From positions 21,948,001 through 22,012,000 of the forward strand of contig OX485804.1 of NCBI GenBank assembly GCA_950295325.1: a stretch of 64,000 bases of DNA, in the 5' to 3' direction. The position numbers were made by a program, and so were the translations under genes. Source of the stretch: Polytrichum commune (Eukaryota > Streptophyta > Polytrichopsida > Polytrichales > Polytrichaceae). Below the pieces are notes generated by a model that saw only the letters and a program-made list of their open reading frames with translations, ran no database searches and was not told where the DNA came from. Below, piece by piece: positions 1 through 12,403 of this stretch; positions within the stretch are counted from its first letter, which is position 1, and each line of letters starts with the position of its first letter.

Positions 1-26
1 GTCAAGTATTCATAAACTCAACCAAC

Positions 27-73
27 CCTAACCCTAACCCTACCCTCTGAGGCGACGTGGCCGCCTCAGAGGG
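27..73. repeat. short CCCTAA array followed by a perfect 12-bp inverted repeat
   Basis: About three units of CCCTAA lie at 27-47. Next come two perfect 12-bp arms, CCCTCTGAGGCG at 43-54 and its reverse complement at 62-73, around a 7-base spacer. The hexamer resembles telomeric DNA, but the array is far too short to be a chromosome end and is best read as interstitial or chance. No gene is associated with it. Confidence 0.5.
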
Positions 74-3000
74 CAACATTTCGGCAGGAGGCTCTAGGCC
101 TCCTCCTCGAAAATGCTTTGGTATACAAAAAAACATAATTTTTTTGGTCAAACGCTTAAAAGTAATATCAGAGTGTTGTTTAAATTGATTCTTTTTTTCA
201 TGATGTTTTCTATTGTTGTGTTAGGTACTCAAGTATAGAATATCAAAGAAATTGATTTTAGAGTTTGGGAAGCCAAAAGGTTTTAATAGGATTGAAAGTA
301 CATAAGGATGGTTTCAAACTGGCTATATCCTAGAGTGGCAAAGTGTGGGTAGCCTCTGTGAGGTAGAGACTAATGTCAACTTGATGACCCAATTGAAAGA
401 ATGACTTGAGGCTCCCTAATACTACATTCCCAAACAATGATGGAAACTTATCTCTAATGGGGTTATGTATGGGACATCCTAACACAAAGTGTGCATCGTT
501 TTCAACTGCACTATAAGACCAAAAGTGGCATAGTCTATTATCTCTAGAGATAGGGATAGTCGATCACCATCTAATTTCAATTGCAAGTCTCTAGTTCAAG
601 GTGCAATAAGCAACAATCATATTGCTTTGTGGTGGTGTTAGTGGTTCTTTCAAGTAAAATTCAATTCATATTTGAGAAAATCCTTGAGGTGGAAGCAATA
701 TAGTTTCTTCCTTGAGAGATGGAAATAATTCCACTCTTTAGCAAGAAAAACCTCCTTGACATCATCTAATGTGATTTTTCGATGTTGTTGGGTTGTTGTG
801 GGTTTGCCAATGAGATAGACCCCATGATGCATTCTACATGGTTGTCAATTTGTGCCCATGAAGCCAAGAAACCCTCTATAGCTAGCAAATTATAAATAGC
901 TTTGTGGTTGGCTAGCATAGATCATTTGGAACCCATTTTAGAAGCTCGTGTTTTAACCCATGAATATCTCATGCCTTGTGATTTGCTAAATCTTTCATAT
1001 TGGCCCATATTTCCATGTTTAATAAAAACTTTTGGAAACTAAGTGTTTGGATAAAATGATCATGATTGATATTTTGTCGTAAGGTGTATAGTTTTGTGCA
1101 ATTGATAATCTATTGCTTTTGTGGCGTAAATGGGAGGGTCAGATCAATATTTTTTCTTCAAAGCTCTTCAAAACAAATTTGGGTCACTTTTTTTTTATCA
1201 CAAGATGTAGTTCCTTTTGTTTGTGCTCCAAATGAGAGCGTTTCTTAAGCCAATTTATTGTGTGATATTTTTTGGAAGTAATCCTTGTAATACTAACCGA
1301 GTTACTCGAGTTTAGCATAATATGATGTTATCGTTGGGCGTCTCAACAATCATTATCAAACCATGTGTTGGATGGTATGCTTCTTTGTTTGCCACCTAGT
1401 TTTTTAGAGAACGTTGGTTGAGCCGCCCGAAATATCAAGTGTTATCAAGCTCAAGCATGTTTGTCTAATGAAGTGTAGGTCTCGCCTTGCATATAAGAGA
1501 TCTCGCATTTGACATTTAGAACATATTGGTTTGCCTTCTTAGGATTGGGATGGAGAACTTGACCTTGTTTAGACGTACATGGAAGCCTCAATCCTACACT
1601 ATGACATATTCTAAAAAGAGAGGATAGTAATTTGAATCATGTTGTTTATTACCTAAGATGAAATTGGAGATAGAATTGCGAAGGGAGTTAGGATCACCTA
1701 TGAGATAATCAACTATACTAGCCCCACACGATACTAGAGAAGCAAGTACAACTTTGACATTGCTTATTTACCCCATCAAGAATCACAAAATTGGAGAAAG
1801 ACAAATTTTCTACCAAAAATCAACCGAAAGTATTGTACAGGCCAATGTTGTTGGGATGTCTCAACCAATGTGGTCTAGGAACCTCTAGCAAGTTGACGCC
1901 ATTAACATTCATTGGAATCCAACAAAGTAGCATCAAATCAAAGCAAAATTTGTTGCCAAGCAAAACCCTGACATGCAAGTAAAGAACAAACTTTAGGGTA
2001 AGGAATGTTGATTAAGGGAAGTGTTTAGATTAATCATAGCCTCCATAGATGAAATTAGGAAAACTGTTCATGAATTATAGAAATTACTTGGATGAACTTC
2101 TAATTCATTTTAACTTATCTTTTTAATTTGCCCAATTTTAGAATATATATTTCTTGGGTTGCCTAACTTACATTCACACTTCAATCAATTATTAGGCAGA
2201 AAGGTGCCCAAGCTACTAGAGAGCTACAGTATACCCTTGTGGATCCTAAATCCACATATGTGTGTCCGTGTGAGTAGAGGGGAGATATGAGACCCGTGTA
2301 TATATAGACTTTCTAATAAATACAACAATACCCTCATGTCCTCAAGTAGTGGTGCTTGATTCATGTTCCTAGAATCATATCATGTAGTAGAGAAACGTCT
2401 GTTTCCTATACCTAGTTTTGTTTCCCTAGGTTTCTATGTAATTTTAGATCTTTAGTCGGGAAAATTTTCATTAACATAATATTACCGTGCATATGATAAC
2501 CTTCACAATTACAATAGACACATAAAATGGGGGCCAAATTTTGAGGTTGAAGTTTCTCCCTTGGTGTTGTTTCAATTAATATGGCTTGTGTGTCATGTTG
2601 CTCCGCTGAATTTTTTGTCCCATCCTCAAGTACTACAATTTTTCGGAATATGACCTTGACTAATCTTCCCATCTTCCAAAGCTCCTTCGCATATTCTAGA
2701 ATTTCGACAAGCGTGTTCCATTGTGTTGGTGTCCTATCATCATCTAGTCCAACTTATATACCTACTACTTTCTTGCAGTCTCGCATGTAGTCACATCGAA
2801 ATGAATAAGATATTCATATGAGCTCCAAAATCTATGCACAAAGTGGTTGCGGCCTTCATTTGGATTTGCTTACCATCTCGTACTAATCGCATGTTCCATA
2901 TCTTTGGAGAAGTGAGCTAATAGAAAAAGAATAACAATCATCCAAGATCCTTCTACCTTGGAAGAAAAGTTGTTGTGCAATGATAATATCACACGGGCAT

Positions 3001-3481
3001 GATAACTTATGTTCGAGCTTATCTCATCACTCGTGGGACAAGCCCCCACACAAAATTCCAACCACAATTTGCTAATTGTCGTATGTAATTTGAGTCTTCA
3101 AGCCGAGTGTTCGGAGAGATTTTTGGGCATGATGGGTCAAGATCCTAGTGTTTCCAAGGCCAACATGTTGTGATTGTGTAGTTTTTTCTTTATTAATTTG
3201 AGGTACACTCTAACCTCCCTAATATCACATATGTGGCAATCAAAGTGCACGTGATATTAAGGAGGGTTTTAGTGTTAACATGGATGCATTTTAATAGAGA
3301 ATTAGTGTAGCATGTGACAATATGGAATAACACAAAGTCAACATTGCATTATTGATAATAATGACAACAATGACAAGATGATGCATGCGAGCGTGTGGCT
3401 AGAATTCTTTGAAACAATTTGATGGTTCAGTGTCCAGACCTCGTCTGTATATGGGCAATGCAACAAAACACGGGGCTCACC
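74..3481. other. AT-rich intergenic DNA, no gene seen
   Basis: Open frames here are short, lack recognisable motifs and overlap on both strands. Two stretches belong to dispersed families: 2862-2957 matches sequence near 7875 and 60340, and 3111-3218 is a partial copy of the ~200-bp family also at 8344, 11098 and 23548. I see no tRNA, rRNA or exon-like sequence. Confidence 0.5.
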
Positions 3482-3484
3482 TAA

Positions 3485-3986
3485 GGGCCACTTCACACAC
3501 GAGACTGAGGGCCTGTCCATTGCACTTCAAGCACTCTCATTGGTGGAAAAGGCGGAGCCGGTCCAAGTTTGCTCCACACTATGCTTGAGGGACCAACGGA
3601 GTATGTGAATGCAAGATGGATGTAAAGTCTAGTCTACATGGATCCCTACATGGCATCGAATGGATCATGTTTCATGGTCACTTGGACTATTTTCAAAAAC
3701 CACCACTTGGAGGTAGGCCTAACACAAAACCGGGAGACCATGGCACTCTGAACGCTCATAACCGTTGGTTTATTCTATTCTATCATGTGTGAGGACCCGC
3801 ATGAATAGAAATTCATTGGAATAGCATTTGGTTGAGGCACTGGTCACATATGGCTTCACACGACACTTGAGGATCCGTGACCACACTACATGGTTTTGAA
3901 GGTGTGTTGGGACGGCCTTTGGACACTTTCGTTTGGGCTCTCACAATTTCATGGTCACGGCTCTTGGCTCGTGTGTGAAGTGACCT
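3485..3986 (+). mobile_element. Tourist-like MITE, family A, copy 1
   Basis: A 502-bp non-coding element bounded by terminal inverted repeats that begin GGGCCACTTCACACACGAG and end with its near-complement. It is flanked on both sides by TAA (3482-3484 and 3987-3989). A 3-bp TAA/TTA target duplication is the hallmark of PIF/Harbinger-mobilised Tourist MITEs. The body matches, in inverted orientation, the element at 30862-31338, and its right third matches 9876-10070. No coding capacity is seen. Confidence 0.8.
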
Positions 3987-3989
3987 TAA

Positions 3990-5312
3990 GTTAAGCCTCT
4001 TCATTCAAAACTAAAACAAATTAGATATAGTCCTGGCAAAGAGCCCAAGCTCAGCTCCGGAATTTGAATTTTCGAGGAGTTGGCACAACGACCATTCAAG
4101 TCAAGATGAATGAATTGCTTGGAGTGCTTGTTATGGTTAAGAAAATGATCTTGAGAAACTCATCAAGATGAAGTCGTGTTTTGTTGAGTTGCCACAAAAA
4201 AGTAGAGAAGTCTTAGAGATTTGGATCTTCTTGAGAGCACAAAGTTTGCCACCCGTAGATTGTGAACACTTCCAACTCCATAAAGTATGGTGGATGTTGG
4301 ATTGGATTGGGAATGGTCTCATCTGGTTAGCAACACTTGTGAATCACAAACGGGTCACAAATACTTATCATATATTAAGTTTCAGAAGGAGAGTTCAATT
4401 GCAAAAGTTGTAAGAGGTCAAATCGATGATTTAACTTTTTCTCTCTCTTTCTTTCTTTAATTGACCACATTGGCTCTTCCAATTGTGTACATTGTTATCT
4501 ATTGAAATCTTAATAGTGTCCATATTATGGATATACAACAATCTCATTGTAACATGTGATTTTTTCTTAAATGTACATTCTTAAATATGAGCCCACGACA
4601 TAGATGCAGTAGAGTCATGAATAAGTGTCCAATGGGTGTCCAATAAAGAAGACTGACTAATAATACACATTCCTCAACCCTTATAGGATGTAGGGGCTCA
4701 ATGTATGACATATATACATACACAATTTCTACAAGTCTCACAATGTCTTAAAATCATATGGTTTTAATATTTGGGATTTTGAGCTTAATTTAGTATGTAA
4801 TCTTTAGGTCAAGTATCGAATAGAAATATTTTTGATATGTGACGCGAACGATCACAATTTGAAGTATGTATTTGTATCGAAGGGCATTCGTGTTGTGTAT
4901 TTGAACCTAAACTTTCTTCAATAACATTAAGGTATTCATAACTCCACTAATTTAAGAAGTGCACTTGAAGGAAAGGTTTAAATTAGAGAAGGTTAGTTTT
5001 GACATAATTTGCCAACAAATGGAAGTATATAGCTCAAATGGAATTTTTTTGAAAACTCTCCAAGTTATTCAACCTACTTGAACTTATAGGCTTTTAGGCT
5101 CAACTACTTTAGGGTTTGAATAAGGCATGTTTGCCAAGTTGATACGCATTGAACATATTATTTGGAAACCTTCATGCAATCAATATCATAATATAGTATA
5201 ATATACATAGTGAATTGCACAAGTTTCAAAGGTGGTAAACTTGGTGGTAAGGCACACTAATCAATGTAAGGTAGACAATACTAATTCCACCTCCTATACC
5301 CAACTTCCACGG
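3990..5312. other. intergenic, no gene seen
   Basis: Only short unsupported frames. An 81-residue frame at 4168-4413 shows no domain, no exon-like flanks and codon use like the AT-rich background, so it is not called. Confidence 0.4.
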
Positions 5313-5707
5313 GGAGGTCACTTCATTGTCAAGTTGACACCACTTGCGGACAAAGTTTGCTACCCCTATATTACATGCCATATATAATTTTAAAATTTAT
5401 GATATTTTTTCTACATATACATAACCATTTATAATATCTTTTGTATATTTTCTTGAAATTTTTAGTCATATATATATAGTAATTGTTTTAGTTTAATTTT
5501 GTGTCATTCTAGTTAGAAACGGTATGTTTTATGAAAAAAACAAATCATCAAATTTAGTTACCACTTTTAAGTATGTCATAGGTACTATGTATATCTACTC
5601 ATGGAAAAATTTTGATAAAATTTTGACCCATTTTGGTGGTGCAACTTACCAAAAGAAGATTTTTTTTGGTCGCACGTGGTGTTCAACTTGACAATGGAGT
5701 GATCTAC
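5313..5707. mobile_element. TIR-bounded non-coding element
   Basis: Inverted arms of roughly 35-40 bp share the core CATTGTCAAGTTGA, at 5325-5338 and, reversed, in 5680-5697, with a few mismatches and one indel. The interior is very AT-rich and non-coding. No clear target-site duplication could be fixed because similarity fades at the outer edges. Size and structure fit a MITE; the superfamily is undetermined. Confidence 0.5.
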
Positions 5708-8343
5708 CCATGCCAACTTCCATTCACTGAGTTAGGAAGAGGGGTGGTCATCAACGCAAATGGACCTCTCAACCATTTAAATCAACGCAATGCGTTCATT
5801 TAAGTTTATTTTCAACATCAAAATTTGGACTCTAATGGTTACTCCACCCATTCCAACTTCTTATCAACAACTGGTTTTGGGATTTTCGTGCTTCCTAATT
5901 TGGAAATTGGTTTTGTTTGCTTTCAACGTCCTTTTGAGGTTGTTTAACCCCAAGTGACAATGTATATGCCTATTTGTGCATATATAATCACTTGATTTAC
6001 TATGTATGTGACAAAAAAAACTTTAAGTCCCTCCAATTTTTGTGTGAGCTACACATGCATGAACTCCCAATTGATCTCACAACTATTATAGAGTGAACTT
6101 CTTTCCGCATGTAACAAAGATGACTTTATGTTACCTCCAACTTTTGTGTAAGTTAATCACAAACAAATTTATAATTTATTCCATAACCCTCATAAAGTAA
6201 TATTCGTCAAATGTGACAAAATAGCTTCCTATAACCTCCAACATTTGTGCAAGTTGCTCATGCATAAACAACAATCCATCTATCAACCTCATTATTAGAA
6301 TAAATTGTCTTAACATGTAGAAAAAAAACTTTTCTTCATGATTAGTACAAGTTATTTTCATGCAAAAATTCATAATTCAATCATCACCTTCATAGACTAA
6401 TGTATCTTGAAACCTCGTATGTACGTAGTTAATTCATATCAATGGATAACCCTAGACTACTTTGGGTCTATGAAGCTAATTCATGTGTCAAATCAACTAG
6501 AATAAGAAATTTTCAATGTATAAATGATTCTTAAAAAAATCGATGAATGAAGCATGCACTCTTCATATACAATACTTTATTGCCATGTGGATGCACATAC
6601 TAGTTGAATATTGATGTCAATGTGGACGATCTGCATTGTCATTGAAAGATGTTGATGAAGTTCCGAATTTGGCTTGTCATTTTCCTCACAATGTATGAAC
6701 GTTGACAATACTTCAAGTAGAAAAAGATGTGAGGTCCAAATATATGCGTCCTCATCGTGTCTAACAAAAGCCCAAGTTGTTTGTCAAATAAAATCATAAT
6801 CCGTATAGATGATGAACACCATCTTCATAGTTATTGCTACAACAAATTATGATATCAATAAACCTCATGAAAAGTATGAGGCCATAATGTATCACAACTC
6901 CACATAAAAACTCAATTGCTGGATTTAATCAAGAATGTTTCAAAAGATTAGCATTAGCAAATCGATAAATTTTCATTTATTGAAGTTCATGAATTGGAGT
7001 TGAGTTCCAATAATTTTAGGAGGTCAAAGTGAAGATTATTTTTAAAAAATAAAAAATAAAAATTGACAGATACTCCCAATTATGTTGACAATTGAATATA
7101 GACTTTGATGAATATATGGAGCACATAGTCCAATCTCTTTTTAAAGCATGTGGTTTTGGTGTCCATTCTTAACTACATACCTTACCATAGACCACTAAAA
7201 CATGTGTTAAGTTATGAATAAGATGGACCACACAAGACCCACATACCTCAATTGTGGAAATATTGGTACTTGTGCAGTTATTATTTACAAATCATGTGGA
7301 TTCTAGTATCATATTTGGAGTTAAAATCCAAAATTCCTATTAGATACATGTGGTTCTAGTGTCTATTCTAAACCGCAAACATTGTCATGTACAACTAGAA
7401 AATATTTGTCCGGTTAATGAGAATAGTGATCACACAAGGCCCACGTACTTTACCCAATGGAAATGTAATACAAAGAGAGTTGGTCTCTATGAAGGCATGT
7501 TGTATCATATTCTACATGGAGTGCAAGGGGTTATGTTTCCACAAAGCACGTGGGAAAAAAATCAGATCGGAGAGTTGTAGGGTCAAGTTGTATAGTTGGC
7601 TTCAGATGGACATGCCCCTCATTCGGTTACTTATCTTAATTGGACACCTTTATTTGAGTGCTACATGCTCTGGTGTGGCTCGAAGAACAAATACCAAAAA
7701 GGCATCTTGTGTTTAAAAGAGATCGGAACGTGTGCTCAACACATGAAAACAATTATAAGCTCAATAGTCAACATATATGACCATTTAGTGAGCACAAAAA
7801 TCTTCACTTTGATAATGGATCAGATATTCATACGACGAGCTTCAAATATCATGAGTGAGCAGCTATGACCTTGAATTGGATTTGCTAACCATCTCACACT
7901 AGTCACGTGTTTCATATCCTTTGAGAAGTGGGCTAGGCCGAAGAGGTAACCATTTAAGGCCCATCTACCAAATGGTAAGATATCTATCTTAACACACACC
8001 TGTGTTGGAGATTAAGGAAAAAACAATCAAACAAAAGTCATTGTTGAACATCCCCAACTGCAAGATTTTATAACTTCTGAACATTACTTTTTTTTATCAA
8101 AAAAACACTTACGTAGATAAATAGTAAAATGAATTAACCAAAGATTTTCATACACGGTGAATAGTAAAAAAAAAAAAAAGGTCATTTAAAAGGGTTGGCA
8201 TTGAGTATAGTGAATGCCAAGGGAGGGTTCACAATGGGCATGCCATGTTCTAGGCTTAGAAAGAGTGGTGTGAACACCAATAAAGGAAGGACTTAAAAGA
8301 CATGGCTTAGGTGCACTATAGTTAATAAGTGCTATGGGCCAGT
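5708..8343. other. AT-rich intergenic DNA
   Basis: No gene recognised. 7062-7180 carries a dispersed motif (a CTCCCAATTATGTT block, then ACATAGTCCAATCTCTTTT) that recurs near 43110 and 55062. The overlapping frames at 7350-7868 show no domain. Confidence 0.4.
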
Positions 8344-8560
8344 GATCAGGGAGATCTTTGGGCATAATCGCTTGAGATCTTAATGTTTTCAAGTCTAACC
8401 GGTTACATGTTGATATCCTTAAGGGTTCTTATATTAATTTGAGGTATATTCCATAAATTCTTCTGAAGTAATTAGTAATTCTCCCGAAGTCTTGAACTTT
8501 AACCGGTTATTTTTCAAACTCAACCGGTTCATTTGTAACTAATTGCCAGTTCTTCCTTAT
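8344..8560 (+). repeat. dispersed ~200-bp repeat, best copy
   Basis: Shares ordered blocks with 3111-3218, 11098-11303 and 23548-23735: a GATCTTTGGGCATAAT-like start, a TTAATTTGAGGTATA-like middle, and an AACCGGTT-rich end. All four copies lie in the same orientation. No inverted termini, tail or coding frame were found, so its class is unknown. Confidence 0.6.
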
Positions 8561-8590
8561 CATAGCTTTGGGCCCTTGCACATGGATTAA

Positions 8591-9130
8591 GGGGTTGTTT
8601 ACACCATGGACCATGAAGTTGTCCAAAGGCCCTGTAAAATATGTGACCAGTTGTTGAATTCGTCCTGGGACCACTTCGGTTTACACCAAGGAAAAAAATG
8701 TTAGAGCGACCATGGAGTTCGAGGTCTTTAAAAGACATATATTAAGGCCTACATTATCCACTGACATGGTCCAATGGGTTTTATGGAGGGAGAGGTAAAA
8801 GAGGTGTTCTCGTAGAAAAAGGCAGGGCCCATGGTAGAGAAATATTGTTATAATGAATATTAATGATTTTTTTTTGGGAAGAGAGATGAAGATAAAAGAA
8901 TTGTCAAACTTGATTTTTATTTTATTTTCAAAATTTCTTTTTTTGGGCATTTATCAAAAAAATCTAGCACATTCACTTTTTGGTACATGGTCATTCCTCT
9001 TGGTCCACATTTAATTTTCACCTAGTGATGGGCCCAAAGGCTTTGTAAATTGATTTTTTTTAAGAAACTCAGACCATGAAAAAGGCCATCTTCCATGATC
9101 CGACTTCATGGTCCATGGTGAAACTAGCCC
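8591..9130 (+). mobile_element. Tourist-like MITE, family B
   Basis: A 540-bp element with termini GGGGTTGTTTACACCATGG and the corresponding complement ending in AAACTAGCCC. It is flanked by TAA at 8588-8590 and 9131-9133. The arms match over about 27 bp with few mismatches. The interior is AT-rich and non-coding. The 3-bp TAA duplication points to PIF/Harbinger mobilisation. Confidence 0.75.
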
Positions 9131-9133
9131 TAA

Positions 9134-11097
9134 AGCTCAAAACACCCCAGTTCATGGGATTTGTGGGACGTACATAATACATCTATAAGAGACCGGCTAT
9201 GGGACGGAATGAGGTGGAAAAAGGGTAGGATGAGACGGAATAATATTATAAAAAACTTGCTTTGCATCTAACTAGTGACCTAGTCGAGCACCCTTTGTAG
9301 GACGGCATTGAGAAGCTACACTGAATATGCCAATTAGTGAGGGTGGTACTAATTGGTTACCGAGGGCTAAACTTGTTATTAAGTGACACTAAATTTATGG
9401 AGATGGTAAATTCTATGCTTCTTTACTGTAGATTTCAAGAAGATTTGTGCGTGCTTGTGATTAGTGCGTGCCACATGCTTGTCAGTGAATTGTGCCATGT
9501 GCGGTCAGGGGTTATTTAAAGATGGGACATTTAATCAAATTTCATGATAAATTGGCTCCCTATTGGTAGATAAAATGGTACTTTGAGGCATTTTCAAGAC
9601 CTCATAGGTAAACATAATATACACCATGAGCTTAATTTATATACTCTATTTTATTTGTAAACTATACCATTTAATAAAATCTTTGAATATCGACATAAAT
9701 CGATGTTGATCTGTAACAAAATGACAATAATACATTAACAAAATTTTGTCTCAAATTTTGTGCACAAAATACATGAACTATTGTTAACTACTTGGAAAAC
9801 TAAAGTTGGGATTTTTTTCTTGGGCGCTCTCCCTCTGTTGTGTTTCTTGGTAGGTTTAAATGTTGAAGAAATTACAATTGAATAGAAATTCCTTGAAATA
9901 GCATTTGGGTGAAGGCCCGGTCACATATGATTTCACACTACACTTGAGGGCATGTGACCACACTCCATGATTTTGGAAGTGTCTTGGTATAGCCTTTGAA
10001 CACTTCTTTTGGGCTCTCACAATTTCATGGTCAGACCTTGTGGCTCATGTGTGAATTGGCCCTAAACCATGACATCCAATGCCACATTCTAAATTGGATG
10101 ATTTTGAGTCAATTGAGGCAATTTCCCATCGGATCCAAATACATTCATTGAACCTCACATAAATTCTTTGTTTGTCCAAATGTTACATATCCTACTTAAA
10201 TTAATAAACATTAAATACCACATGTGCATTTCACCTACCCTAATTTAGATATAATATTGTATGGGTCATTTTATCCAAGCTATAGTAGTTCCAAATTTTG
10301 TATAGGTTTTTCCCCTATTGAATTTGAAATACCCTATATTTTTTCTCACGTGGTTTAATGAAATTTTGATAGTGACCTCCCTGTGTGCCAAGTGCCAGTA
10401 CTTTAGTGAATAGTGCCAAGTGCCGGTACTTCAAGTGAATAATGTCGGGTGCCAAGATGAACAATGCTTTCTAGATCTTTGGGTGGCACTAATTCATAGT
10501 GTAAAGGAATTTAGTAACACCTTCACTAATTGCCCATCCTCACTAATTATTGTAGTACATCTTGCACGAAAACAAATGCATATTATATTCAAGTTGTGGT
10601 GAAAAAAATTTATTCTTTAAAGGCATTGTGCTTCCATTTGCTAAGTTAATTCTGCCTCCTTTGACATATATAACTTAAATCAACCAAAAGATTGGCTTAA
10701 TACTATTAGAAAATGCAACAATCATACATTTGACTTGACAGTTGTGAATGGAACCATGTCTTAAGGCCGATTCGCATGGGGTCTCAAGTCCCACGTCCCA
10801 CTCATATCAGCAAACCCCAACATGGAGACAAAGTCCCTACTTTTGAGCCTCAAACTAACCATTAAAATATGGGTTGTTCTGTTTGAGCCTCCGACTGAGT
10901 TCCCGTGCTTCGAGATTGGCCTTCCCCATGTCACCGATCAGTAGTCTGCACCTTGCCATGTTGCACATGACCTATTTGTAGAGCATGGGGTAGCATCTGG
11001 AATTGCGATTCGAATCTGATCTGCCATTGCCAAGTGCTTGATGCATGTAATCTTAAATTTTTCACATGAGGCTGTTGGAGGCGAAGTAAATTGATTA
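9134..11097. other. intergenic DNA with repeat fragments
   Basis: 9876-10070 is a truncated copy of the right part of MITE family A. 10380-10450 has two imperfect copies of a ~30-bp unit containing AGTGCCAAGTGCC. 10763-10930 resembles the left end of the element at 24945-26257. No gene was recognised; the 123-residue reverse-strand frame at 10931-11302 overlaps the next dispersed repeat and shows no domain. Confidence 0.45.
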
Positions 11098-11303
11098 GTA
11101 TTTCTGCAACCATGTGAGCTTTGGGCAAAATCGGTCGAGATATTAGTGTGTACGAGTCCAACTGGTTATATGCTGATATCTTTTGGTTTCTCTTCATTAA
11201 TTTAAGGTATACTTTATACATTCCTCTTGAACGATTGCCAACTTGCCTAAAGTCTTTTAACTTGAACCGACGCAGCCGAATCATTTGTAGCACATTAGCC
11301 ATA
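11098..11303 (+). repeat. dispersed ~200-bp repeat, diverged copy
   Basis: Diverged copy of the family best seen at 8344-8560, with the same block order and orientation. Confidence 0.5.
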
Positions 11304-11555
11304 ACAGCTCCTCAGTGTCACAGTGATCCAATGAAACTCCAAGTTTTATGGGAAAAAAACTGTATCTTATTCCAACTTAAAATTTGGATAAAACAAACAA
11401 AAATCAAATGAAATTCTTCATCATGCATTGTGCAACCAACATGCAGATACTTGTACGACCAAAAAGAATATCCTGATCATGATGAGCTGGTGCTTTTTAG
11501 GTTAGTCTTGGCCAATTTTTGATGGCCCTCATGAGGCCTCCTCGGACTTTGTAGC

Positions 11556-11775
11556 TATCTCTCCTTTACGCCTCATTCCAGGTGAATACTCCAGGAATCT
11601 CGCTGCTTGCACACCAAAAAAACATTGATGGTGTGGATGGAGCTGAAACAAACATTGGTGGTGTAGCCTCCTCCTCTTTTACGTCTAATTCCAGGATTCT
11701 CTGCACTCGAAACACAAAACAAACATTGATGGTGGATGGAGCTGTAGCGAACATTGGTGGTGCTGATGGAGTTGA
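11556..11775 (+). repeat. two-unit tandem duplication (~105-113 bp period)
   Basis: Two adjacent units share blocks such as CATTGATGGTG..GGATGGAGCTG and ACATTGGTGGTG. The units are about 80-85% alike by eye. A 97-residue frame runs through both copies (11582-11875) but has no recognisable domain. The duplication lies just upstream of the Asp-rich ORF and could be promoter sequence. Confidence 0.55.
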
Positions 11776-11992
11776 AGCACGTGCCCACCTCATCGTGAGT
11801 GACCCACTTACTGTGTGCTTTTTGATGTTTAGCGTCATAGTTTATCATATTCTGTCGGCAGTGACAGTTACATGATGGATGCAGTGACTACTACTCCAAC
11901 TAATTAAGGGAGAGTGGAACCTCATCACTTCCTTTATCACATGGGTTTTGGTTTCCAGGCCGCGCATATCTAGTATCTATTCATTCATTCTC

Positions 11993-12403
11993 ATGGCCTC
12001 CTCTGCTGCTCCCTACACATCCGAATTAGCTGCTGCAGAAGCAGTTACAGACTTCGATGATCCCTTCCTCCATCAGTTCCATGTCCCCCCGCACCTGCGC
12101 CTCACGCCTCCAGAAGTGAATTGCCTTGGGCTGACCATCTTCGAGCCAGATGCAGATGCAGATGCAGATGATGATGATGATGACGATGACGAGGATGATG
12201 ATGATGATGATGATGAGGTGGTAGTGCCAGAATTACGAGCTGTTGACGTTGATCTGGAAGCTGAACCTGATGAAGCAGCAGCTGAGGCAGTGGACATTAA
12301 CAGTGTGGCAGCTGGACCGAATTTAACTGCTCAAGTACTAGTCCATGAAGCTGACGAAGTTTGGCAAGACGAGCCAGCAGGCGTTGTGCAATACATGAGT
12401 TGA
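11993..12403 (+). CDS. Asp-rich acidic protein of unknown function (136 aa)
   Basis: I do not recognise this protein. The ATG at 11993 sits in a good plant start context (TCATGGCC), and the frame runs 136 codons without an intron. Residues 1-52 are Ala/Pro-containing and mixed. Residues 53-74 form an Asp tract encoded by a GAT/GAC repeat (about 12146-12214). Residues 75-136 are Glu/Asp/Ala/Val-rich. There is no transmembrane segment or clear targeting signal. GC content is above the surroundings, which favours real coding, but an expanded trinucleotide can lengthen a chance ORF. An upstream ATG at 11941 opens only a 10-codon frame. It could be an orphan nuclear acidic protein or the remains of a longer gene; transcription is unproven. 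Confidence 0.45.
   Translation: MASSAAPYTSELAAAEAVTDFDDPFLHQFHVPPHLRLTPPEVNCLGLTIFEPDADADADDDDDDDDEDDDDDDDEVVVPELRAVDVDLEAEPDEAAAEAVDINSVAAGPNLTAQVLVHEADEVWQDEPAGVVQYMS

Noticed and set aside
10931-11302. 123-residue reverse-strand frame
   Set aside because: Overlaps a member of the dispersed ~200-bp repeat family and has no domain.
12073-12297. Reverse-strand Ser-rich frame
   Set aside because: Antisense shadow of the GAT repeat in the Asp-rich ORF.
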